NCBI GenBank assembly: GCA_023269615.1
Contig: JAHFSY010000027.1
Span: 2,211 to 58,729 of the forward strand
Direction of reading: 5' to 3'
Origin: Verrucomicrobiota bacterium
Lineage (GTDB): Bacteria; Verrucomicrobiota; Verrucomicrobiia; JABWAM01
DNA length: 56,519 nt
Shown: positions 50,163 through 56,519 of the stretch, piece by piece
How positions within the stretch are numbered: position 1 is the stretch's first letter
Layout: every line of letters begins with the position of its first letter
The notes under the pieces: generated by a model
Databases searched by the model: none
What the model was told of the DNA's origin: nothing
Seen by the model: the letters and a program-made list of their open reading frames with translations, nothing else
Made by a program: the position numbers and the translations under genes

Positions 50163-51212
50163 TCACGCTTTCTTCGGCACGGCGTGGATTTCATCGGTGA
50201 GGCGCTTGATGATGTCGGAGCTGGTAATGCCTTCTGATTCGGCGTGGAAGTTGGTGAGGATGCGGTGGGTGAGCACGGGGCGTGCGACGGCCTCGATGTC
50301 TTCCTGGCGCACGAGGTAACTGCCGTTAAGGACGGCGCGCGCCTTGGCGCCGAGGATGAGGTTCTGCACAGCGCGCGGGCCGGCTCCCCAGGTGACCAGC
50401 TTCTTGACCCAGTCCGGCGTGGTCGCCTCGCGCGGGCGGGATGCACGGACGAGCTCGACCACGAAATCGTAAATGTGGTCCGGCACGGGAACGCGTCGCA
50501 CGAGTTCCTGGAAGGCGATGAGCTTTTCGCCGTCAATGAGCTTGTTGAGCGGGGGCGTGGCGCCGCCCGTGGTTTCGCGCGCGATGCGGCGTTCCTCATC
50601 CTGCGAGGGGTAGCCGACGTGGATGAAAAACATGAAGCGGTCGAGCTGTGCCTCGGGGAGCGGGTAGGTGCCCTCCTGTTCGATGGGATTTTGCGTGGCA
50701 AGCACGAAGAAAGGTTGATCCAGCGTGTAAATGCGTCCGCCGGCTGTGACCTTGTGCTCCTGCATGGCCTCGAGGAGGGCGGCTTGGGTCTTGGGGGGCG
50801 TGCGGTTGATTTCGTCGGCGAGAATGATGTTGGCGAAGACCGGCCCTTTGATGAACTCGAAAGCCCTTCGGCCGGGCTGGTTGGTTTCCTGCAGGATTTC
50901 CGTGCCGGTGATATCCGAAGGCATCAGGTCGGGTGTGAACTGGATGCGGCTGAACTTCAGGGAGAGCACATTGGCGAGGGAATGGATGAGCAGGGTCTTT
51001 GCGAGCCCGGGGACGCCCATGAGCAATGCGTGCCCGCGCGCGAAGATGCAGATGAGAAGCTGTTCGATGACCTCGTCCTGCCCGATGATGACGCGGGCCA
51101 GCTCGTCGCGGATTTTCTTGCTGATGTCGCGCAACGCGTCAATCGCCGCGACATCCTTTTCGGATGAGGCGGAAACGTTGGTCGAGGAGGTGACGGGTTC
51201 GCTGGTTGCCAT
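50163..51212 (-). CDS. MoxR-family AAA+ ATPase
   Basis: The 349-aa protein has Walker A GVPGLAKT (66-73), Walker B IILADEINR (D133, E134), and the MoxR segment TPPKTQAALLEAMQEH. It hydrolyses ATP as a hexameric chaperone-like machine and typically works with a DUF58/vWA partner. Here the partner gene is 106 nt downstream, with a type D palindrome between. No SD is evident. Confidence 0.93.
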   Translation of the reverse strand: MATSEPVTSSTNVSASSEKDVAAIDALRDISKKIRDELARVIIGQDEVIEQLLICIFARGHALLMGVPGLAKTLLIHSLANVLSLKFSRIQFTPDLMPSDITGTEILQETNQPGRRAFEFIKGPVFANIILADEINRTPPKTQAALLEAMQEHKVTAGGRIYTLDQPFFVLATQNPIEQEGTYPLPEAQLDRFMFFIHVGYPSQDEERRIARETTGGATPPLNKLIDGEKLIAFQELVRRVPVPDHIYDFVVELVRASRPREATTPDWVKKLVTWGAGPRAVQNLILGAKARAVLNGSYLVRQEDIEAVARPVLTHRILTNFHAESEGITSSDIIKRLTDEIHAVPKKA

Positions 51213-51417
51213 GGAGGATGGGGGTTGAGAGTGAGGGACGGTGAAACTGACGATGCAGGTTATTCTGCCGTGTTGCGATTAATTTTTCCAGAGAGTTTTT
51301 GGCTGGCGAAGCAGGCAGGCTTTTGGTTTGCGGATTAATCTTGAAAATCCAGCCAGAAGGTGCTTAAGTGTCTGGAAATAAGCGGTTGTTTCAACTCTTA
51401 TCATAGATTCATTTGTT

Positions 51418-52299
51418 ATGAAAAATAGACTTCTCGTGTTGGCATTCACCACCCTCTTCATTGTGACGTCAGCAGTTGCGGCCGACAAGAAAGCTGCTTC
51501 CGGCAAGGCGGCCGCAGCCGCAGGCGAGGCCATTCCCGTCAGCGTCGTGGCGTTTGGAGGAAAGGTCAACATCGCCGGTCCTGATGGCAAAGCCCTGAAG
51601 GTTGCCAAGGGTTTGAAACTTTCGATTGGAAGCACCATTTCGACGGGGCCGAACAGCTGGATTGACATCGCCCAGGGAGGTCTTTCCACGGTTCGCGTGA
51701 AGGCCAAGACCAAGGGTTTTACCATCGATAAAAGCTCGGTGGACAAGGCTGGCAAGGCGACCACATTGTTCAAGCTCAAGTCGGGCGCCGCATTCGTGCA
51801 CGTGAACAAGAAGGCCATGACAGCCGGGTCCAAATACCAGGTGCAGATGCCTGAATTGATTGCCGGTGTCGTCGGTTCCGAAGGCGAGATGGTGGATGGT
51901 CCCGGGGGTTGCACCGTGGTGTGCCTCGGGGGAAGTTTTGTAGGCAATGGCATGCCGATTCCGCCTGGTTCAATGATGGTGGATCCCGTGGGTGATGCGG
52001 GGCCAACCATTGGAGGAGCCCCGGACAATGTGATCACTGCGTGCAATGCCACGATGGACACGTTGCCGACGCCCACGGGTGGTCTCGTTGATGGCACGGC
52101 GCAGGGTGGCACGACGGATGCCGGGGTGACCCCGGGTGCGGATGGCGTGGGCGCTGCAGCGACTGGTGGTGCTCCCGATGGCGGCTCACCTGCTGGAGGC
52201 GGCAACGATGCGGGCGCTCCTGACACCGGTAATGCGGCCACCGACCAGACCAGCCCTGAAACTCAGATTTCGGATGAGGCTTCAGCCTCTTCGCCCTGA
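51418..52299 (+). CDS. Secreted FecR-like domain protein with Gly/Ala/Asp-rich C-terminus
   Basis: The 293-aa protein has a signal peptide, MKNRLLVLAFTTLFIVTSAVAADK, cut after residue 21 or so. A FecR-like domain follows (about 40-170): GKVNIAGPDGKALKVAKG, LSIGSTISTGPNSWIDIAQG, ALFKL-like strands and YQVQMPELIAGVVGSEGE. The last 100 residues are low-complexity Gly, Ala, Thr and Asp. FecR domains in this setting are sensor or surface proteins rather than iron regulators. It is divergent from moxR across a 205-nt gap and convergent with the desaturase gene. No convincing promoter was found in that gap. Confidence 0.75.
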   Translation: MKNRLLVLAFTTLFIVTSAVAADKKAASGKAAAAAGEAIPVSVVAFGGKVNIAGPDGKALKVAKGLKLSIGSTISTGPNSWIDIAQGGLSTVRVKAKTKGFTIDKSSVDKAGKATTLFKLKSGAAFVHVNKKAMTAGSKYQVQMPELIAGVVGSEGEMVDGPGGCTVVCLGGSFVGNGMPIPPGSMMVDPVGDAGPTIGGAPDNVITACNATMDTLPTPTGGLVDGTAQGGTTDAGVTPGADGVGAAATGGAPDGGSPAGGGNDAGAPDTGNAATDQTSPETQISDEASASSP

Positions 52300-52318
52300 C
52301 AAGACTTCAAATCCCGAT

Positions 52319-53464
52319 TCAGGCAAGCTGGCTTTGCGCCAACTGGTGCGCCTCGCGCCACTGTTCGATGGCATGCCGAAGACGTTCCGCTGCGAGCTCA
52401 AGCTCGGCCTGGAGGGCTGCAATTCTTTCACGGGAGTCGGCCAGCTTCTGTTCGGCGGCTTGCACATATTCAGTCTTTCGCTGATTCCAGGTCTTCGCCG
52501 CCTGCTGCAGACGCTCGTGGGCTTCCACGAGTAATGTTCGAGTGACGGGTGGCAGATCCGCATGGCGGCCGATCAGTTGATCAGCCAGTCGCCGCTGCGT
52601 CTCGGTGATCTCGGCCAGCAGGATCTTTTCGGCGGGAACGCGTCGCATCTGGGTCACCAGGCCCACCTTGTGCAGCAGCCAGATGGACCACTTGGTGGGG
52701 TCGAATTGCCATGGCTTCACCCCGTTGCGATAGTCGTATTGGAACTCGTGATGATAATTGTGGTAGCCCTCGCCGAAGGTAAGCAGTGCCATGAAAGCGC
52801 TGTCGCGCGCGGTGTTGCGGCTCGAATAAGGTTGTCGGCCAAGTGTGTGGCAAAGCGAGTTGATGCAAAAGGTCATGTGCTGCACAAAAACAACACGGGC
52901 CACTCCGGCCACCAAAAAACAACCCAACGCCTCGTGCCAGCCGCCCCAAGCGAGTCCGAGCATGGCTGGCAGGCCAAAACTCATCAGGAAAGCGATGGTC
53001 ATATAGTGGCGATGCTGCCACGCCACCAAGGCATCCCGCTGCAGGTCCCCCACGTTGTCAAGAAAAGTGGGTGGCTTGGTTCTGAAAAGCAGCCAGCCGA
53101 TATGCGCGTGGAGAAACCCCTTGGTGATGTCGTAAGGATCATGTTCATGATCCACAAATTTATGATGGCGGCGATGGTCGGCCGACCATTCCAGCACCGA
53201 GTGTTCAAAGGCCGCCGCCCCAAAGAGCAGGATGAACAGGCGCACGGGCCATCGGGCTCGAAATGCGTTGTGCGAAAAGAGGCGATGATATCCAAGCGTG
53301 ATGCTCAGGCCGGTGGCCAGGAAGAACGTGACAAACAGCATTGCCTGAAACCAGCTCAAGCCGTTTTGCCAGAGGTACGCCGGCACGACCGTGCAGGAGA
53401 TCGTCAGGGTGCCGATGAGAAACAGGCTGGTGGTCCAGCGGACGGATTTCCATGGAATTCGCAT
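52319..53464 (-). CDS. Acyl-CoA/fatty acid desaturase with C-terminal coiled coil
   Basis: The start at 53464 (MRIPWKSVRW) is preferred, since the longer frame start at 53536 lies beside a GC-rich hairpin (53513-53538). The 381-aa protein has four hydrophobic stretches and the three His boxes of delta-9-type desaturases: HRLFSH, HRRHH and HNYHH, which bind a di-iron centre. It puts a double bond in acyl chains at the membrane. The last 105 residues (from about PAEKILLAEITETQRRL) are a long helix rich in Ala, Glu, Gln and Arg, an unusual extension for this family. Confidence 0.88.
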   Translation of the reverse strand: MRIPWKSVRWTTSLFLIGTLTISCTVVPAYLWQNGLSWFQAMLFVTFFLATGLSITLGYHRLFSHNAFRARWPVRLFILLFGAAAFEHSVLEWSADHRRHHKFVDHEHDPYDITKGFLHAHIGWLLFRTKPPTFLDNVGDLQRDALVAWQHRHYMTIAFLMSFGLPAMLGLAWGGWHEALGCFLVAGVARVVFVQHMTFCINSLCHTLGRQPYSSRNTARDSAFMALLTFGEGYHNYHHEFQYDYRNGVKPWQFDPTKWSIWLLHKVGLVTQMRRVPAEKILLAEITETQRRLADQLIGRHADLPPVTRTLLVEAHERLQQAAKTWNQRKTEYVQAAEQKLADSRERIAALQAELELAAERLRHAIEQWREAHQLAQSQLA

Positions 53465-53512
53465 CCTGAAACTTGTTGAAAATAAGAAGCGAAGTCGATG
53501 GAAAATCTTGGG

Positions 53513-53538
53513 GCGTGGGGCGCTTTCGCACCCCACGC
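53513..53538. repeat. GC-rich hairpin with GGAG-like head
   Basis: GCGTGGGG (53513-53520) pairs with CCCCACGC (53531-53538). On the minus strand it lies between the RRM stop and the desaturase start. No T-run follows, so it may be a REP unit rather than a terminator. Confidence 0.5.
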
Positions 53539-53547
53539 TCCTCGAAA

Positions 53548-53862
53548 TTAACGCCGCTGGAATTCGCGACGCTGTCCACGATCCCCGCCATCGCCACCGC
53601 CGGCGGGACGATCTTCGCGAGGACGCGCTTCGTTGACCGTGAGATCACGGCCGTCGAGGGTTTTGCCGTTCATGCCTGCAATCGCGGCGTCGGCTGCCTC
53701 CTTGGTTTCCATGGTGACGAACGCAAAGCCGCGGGAGCGGCCGCTCATTTTGTCCATGATCAATTCTGCGCTGTTGACTCCGCCGAATGCGGCGAATGCG
53801 GTCTTGAGGTCGTTGTCGGTTGTGTTGAAGGAAAGGTTTCCTACGTACAGTTTGGTATTCAT
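53548..53862 (-). CDS. RRM-domain RNA-binding protein
   Basis: The 104-aa protein is a single RNA-recognition motif: RNP2 LYVGNL near residue 5, RNP1 RGFAFVTM near residue 45, and a Gly/Arg-rich tail (GGGDGGDRGQRREFQRR). Such proteins act as RNA chaperones and are often cold-induced. The upstream leader (53863-53960) has a CCCGAT/ATCGGG hairpin at 53909-53921 that could be regulatory. Confidence 0.93.
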   Translation of the reverse strand: MNTKLYVGNLSFNTTDNDLKTAFAAFGGVNSAELIMDKMSGRSRGFAFVTMETKEAADAAIAGMNGKTLDGRDLTVNEARPREDRPAGGGDGGDRGQRREFQRR

Positions 53863-54087
53863 TTGATGCTTTCTACTTGCTAGAATGACTGACTTCTTTC
53901 CGGCTGTTCCCGATCATCGGGTTTCAAAGTCATCACTGAAGTACATTCACCTGAAGACCTTCCATTCCTGAAAAATTGACGAGTAATCTAATTGCCCTGA
54001 GTCTGCCACACTCCAGCGAAATTGCAAGCCGTGAATAAAACCGCGGCAGATCCAGATGCCGCTTCGACTCACTTCGTTCGCTCAGGA

Positions 54088-54163
54088 CACTCGACTCGGG
54101 CCAGACCCGGAATGGCTCGGCCTTGGGCCGAGTCACGAGCGAGGGTCTGTCCCGAGTCGAGTG
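54088..54163. repeat. Long palindrome abutting the tRNA-Lys 3' end
   Basis: 21-nt arms (CACTCGACTCGGGCCAGACC... at 54088-54108 and the inverse at 54143-54163, one mismatch) enclose an inner palindrome GGCTCGGCC/GGGCCGAGTC. The right arm reaches two bases into the encoded CCA end of the tRNA gene. The flanking sequence toward 53863 holds no gene that I can support. Confidence 0.8.
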
Positions 54164-54237
54164 GTGCGTCGTGTTGGAATCGAACCAACAACCTAGTGAT
54201 TAAGAGTCACTTGCTCTACCAATTGAGCTAACGACGC
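54162..54237 (-). tRNA. tRNA-Lys (anticodon CTT)
   Basis: The 76-nt gene folds as a full cloverleaf: acceptor GCGTCGT pairs with ACGACGC, the D stem is GCTC/GAGC, the anticodon stem AGTGA/TCACT has loop CTCTTAA, and the T arm GTTGG/CCAAC has TTCGATT. The anticodon CTT reads the AAG codon. Discriminator A and CCA are encoded. The palindrome next to its 3' end would lie immediately downstream in the transcript. Confidence 0.97.
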
Positions 54238-54311
54238 CTGTAAAAGACGTCCTGCATCTAAACGTGACTTCGGAGAAAAGTCCATGCCGATTTTTTGACG
54301 GCATCCTGGGT

Positions 54312-54902
54312 TTACTTTGCAACTCTGGATTTACGACTGCTTCCCCAACGCTGGAACAGGTCGTGTTCGATCTCCAGCAGGTCGAGCACTTTTCCGATGG
54401 TGTGATCAATCAGATCCTGGATGGTTTTTGGCTGGTGATAAAATGCGGGCGCGGGAGGCGCGATGATTGCGCCGGCCTCGGTCACCGCCGCCATGTTGCG
54501 CAGGTGAATTAGATGCAGCGGCGTCTCGCGGGGCACGAGGATGAGGCGACGCCGTTCCTTGAGCGCCACGTCGGCCGCGCGGCACAGGAGATCGCCACCC
54601 GTGGAGTGCGCGATGTTTCCCAATGTTTTCATGCTGCACGGAATGACCACCATGCCGTGGGTCTTGAACGAGCCCGATGAAATGGGAGCGGCAAGGTCTG
54701 CAGGTGAATGCGAGTGATGGGCCAGGGCTTTCAAGCGGGCAGGCGTCCAGCCGGGAGATTCGAGGCTCATGGTGATCCCGGCCGAGTCGCTCAGGACCAG
54801 GTGCGTCTCGATGGATGGAATCCGGGAAAACACCTCCATCAGGCGGATGCCGTAGATGGGGCCACTCGCGCCCGTGATGCCCACGATGATGCGTTTCTTC
54901 AT
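54312..54902 (-). CDS. ubiX: UbiX-family flavin prenyltransferase
   Basis: The 196-aa protein begins MKKRIIVGITGASGPIYGIR and has SSGSFKTHGMVVIPCSMKTL, the FMN and dimethylallyl-phosphate sites. RRRLILVPRETPLHLIHLRN and PPAPAFYHQPKTIQDLI complete the family pattern. It makes prenylated FMN for UbiD decarboxylases. There is no ubiD in the window. The start at 54902 is the only ATG in front of the motif. Confidence 0.95.
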   Translation of the reverse strand: MKKRIIVGITGASGPIYGIRLMEVFSRIPSIETHLVLSDSAGITMSLESPGWTPARLKALAHHSHSPADLAAPISSGSFKTHGMVVIPCSMKTLGNIAHSTGGDLLCRAADVALKERRRLILVPRETPLHLIHLRNMAAVTEAGAIIAPPAPAFYHQPKTIQDLIDHTIGKVLDLLEIEHDLFQRWGSSRKSRVAK

Positions 54903-54943
54903 TAGGAAGCAATAATGTGCCCATCAGTCCCGACGATCGCAAA

Positions 54944-56519
54944 TCACAAATCAGGTCCTCGACGCACGAGGGCGACACCGTAAGCGGGAAGTTCATTCAA
55001 CGTTTGGCCAGTGATGGCGTCGTTCACAGGCGAAGGCAAGGGGGCCGTTTGTTGGGAATCATTGAGGAGGAATTGATAGGGACCGGATGGAGTGTCAAGC
55101 TTGACGGAACGGTGGTTTGAGAAACTCCCTGTAAGGGACGGCAACAGAGCCCGGTAAAGTCGGCAGGCTTCGTTTGCATCCTTCGGTGTGATGCCCAAAT
55201 AAATGGCGAATCCTTGGCCAAGCGGACGGGAGGCAATCGCGGGTTTTCCGTCGCACGGACCGCCCTTGAACCGTCCGATTACCGTGGCTCCGCGAACATC
55301 CAACACCTCGCCATGACACACGTCGGCTTCAAACTCTTCATCGCCCACTGCGATTTTTGCCGTTGTCTCGCGCTCCAGTTCGCCGTCCGCGCGGGTCATG
55401 TTGCCTGTCGCACTGTCGAAGATGGGGCCGCCGCGTTCATTGATCGGATAGTATTCTTGCAATTCAACGCCGAAGAGGTCGCCCAGGTTTCCGGGTGGCG
55501 GCGCCTCACGGTGACAGCCATGGAGGTCGCGTTCACCGGCTCCGGGGAAGCAAATCAACGTGCCCCCGGCGTTGCAATATTGATGGAGCGTCTTAACCAT
55601 GGCTTCCGAAACCATGTCCAGGTCGGTTGCGATCAAGGGCTTTTGAGGCGCCCAATCCTGGGTCTCGTTGACGAAGTCCAGCGTCAAGCCGAAGCGTGAG
55701 AGCGGATTATAGACTGCGCGCCGCAGTTCCTTCTCCCACAGGCTGAAACGATGCGTGCAGGCTTCCGGAAGTTGAATCTCCATCCAGAATTGCGGCTCGC
55801 TGGCCCGGTCGTGTGCGATCGCATTATCAAGGGAATAAAGGACCTGGATGTCTGCGGAAACCTTTGCCTCCAGGAGAATGGGCGTCACGTTGCGGATCTC
55901 GCCAATGAGCTGGTGCAGGCTTTGAAATATAAGGCGTTTTTTGCGATCTCTCTCGATGATGCTGGGATGACGCCATTCGCAACCACCGCGGAATCGACGC
56001 CAATGAAACCAGCAGAGCATGCGGCCACCGCGCGCCAGGGATTCAAATGCCCAGAGCCGCCGCGCTTCGGGACAGATGGCCCCTGTGGTCGTATAACCCG
56101 TCCCGACCTGGAGTTCGGGAACGAGAAATGGGCGCGGAGCGTTGATCCCGCGATGACGATCAAGTCGCATGGCGTTCTCCCCGGGCCCGGGAAGCAGTTC
56201 CGGATAATTATTGACTGAGCCATAATCAACCCATTTTGTGCCGCGCTCGGCTTCAAGGCGGTGAAGAGTCGCCGTGATCTGGTCTTCACAGGAACTCATG
56301 ATCCATTGCGTTGATCCGGCGGGAATTCGTTTTCGGATTGCCTCGGCTTGCATGAGGATGAAATCCGCGAAGCCCTCAAGGCAAAAACGGTTGTAGTCGA
56401 GCAGGTAGGACGGGTTGCGCGTGCACATCATGGGAGTCGGTGCGGGGAGCTGGTCGAAGCGCTCAATTTCCTGGTTCCAGAAGATCATGTTCCATGCCCG
56501 ATTCAGCTGATCCACGTCG
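54944..56519 (-). CDS. GH42 beta-galactosidase-like protein, C-terminal part (5' truncated by window)
   Basis: The frame is open to the window edge, so the N-terminus is missing; the GTG at 56515 is not a real start. The first visible residues (QLNRAWNMIFWNQEIERFDQ) match the GH42 barrel. A nucleophile Glu is likely in FLVPELQVG, and SLARGGRMLCWFHWRRFRGG is the following barrel strand. The trimerisation domain (YNPLSRFGLTLDFVNETQDW, LHQYCNAGGTLICFPGAG) and a C-terminal beta domain follow. Such enzymes hydrolyse terminal beta-galactosides. It is 41 nt upstream of ubiX on the same strand. Confidence 0.8.
   Translation of the reverse strand, partial: DVDQLNRAWNMIFWNQEIERFDQLPAPTPMMCTRNPSYLLDYNRFCLEGFADFILMQAEAIRKRIPAGSTQWIMSSCEDQITATLHRLEAERGTKWVDYGSVNNYPELLPGPGENAMRLDRHRGINAPRPFLVPELQVGTGYTTTGAICPEARRLWAFESLARGGRMLCWFHWRRFRGGCEWRHPSIIERDRKKRLIFQSLHQLIGEIRNVTPILLEAKVSADIQVLYSLDNAIAHDRASEPQFWMEIQLPEACTHRFSLWEKELRRAVYNPLSRFGLTLDFVNETQDWAPQKPLIATDLDMVSEAMVKTLHQYCNAGGTLICFPGAGERDLHGCHREAPPPGNLGDLFGVELQEYYPINERGGPIFDSATGNMTRADGELERETTAKIAVGDEEFEADVCHGEVLDVRGATVIGRFKGGPCDGKPAIASRPLGQGFAIYLGITPKDANEACRLYRALLPSLTGSFSNHRSVKLDTPSGPYQFLLNDSQQTAPLPSPVNDAITGQTLNELPAYGVALVRRGPDL

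Noticed and set aside
51360..51417. Sigma70 promoter for the FecR-like gene
   Set aside because: TATCAT near 51399 has no acceptable -35 at 16-18 nt.

Overview
The window looks like a piece of a GC-rich chromosome from the Planctomycetota-Verrucomicrobiota-Lentisphaerota group, most likely Verrucomicrobiota. The signs are two prepilin-type proteins with the H-Xn-DG motif, many secreted carbohydrate-active proteins, LamG and beta-propeller proteins of unknown role, a GntR/LacI-like hybrid regulator, and dense REP-type palindromes. No database search was possible; the assignment rests on gene content and motifs only.

Layout. 1-4959 (+): end of a ROK-family gene, a secreted NHL-like propeller, a prepilin-type protein, an unknown membrane protein and a soluble cytochrome P450, the last two translationally coupled. 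5358-32854 (+): a 27-kb co-directional run. Its first part holds a toroid lyase-like protein, a small protein, a Gfo/Idh/MocA oxidoreductase, a deacetylase-like protein, a propeller, a LamG protein, a Kelch-hydrolase fusion and two giant (about 1,400 aa) secreted glycosidase-like paralogues. Its second part is a very tight six-gene set: DegT aminotransferase, tandem amidohydrolase, PcRGLX/YetA-like lyase, ferritin-like protein, hexapeptide acyltransferase and N,N-dimethylformamidase-large-subunit-like protein. 32856-35144 (-): SGNH hydrolase, a secreted helical protein and a ParDE toxin-antitoxin pair. 35265-37854 (+): M81 peptidase and hybrid regulator. 38224-45797 (+): prepilin-type protein, hexosaminidase-like protein and a third giant paralogue. 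45950-51212 (-): an eboF-eboC-eboB subset, then DUF58 and MoxR genes. 51418-56519: FecR-like protein, fatty acid desaturase, RRM protein, tRNA-Lys(CTT), ubiX and a 5'-truncated GH42 beta-galactosidase.

The main theme is extracellular breakdown of a complex, probably amino- or acyl-substituted polysaccharide. The secreted giants, lyases, deacetylase and esterases would act outside the cell; the oxidoreductase, aminotransferase, amidohydrolase and amidase-like enzymes would act on the released sugars.

The most unusual feature is the set of REP/REPIN-like palindromes, with at least five sequence families, each unit headed by GTAG or GGAG. They occupy several gaps in the operons. In four secreted-protein genes they lie in frame between the start codon and the hydrophobic core of the signal peptide. 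Others form a protein C-terminus, supply a stop codon, and abut the tRNA 3' end. No REP-associated transposase gene (RAYT) is present in the window.
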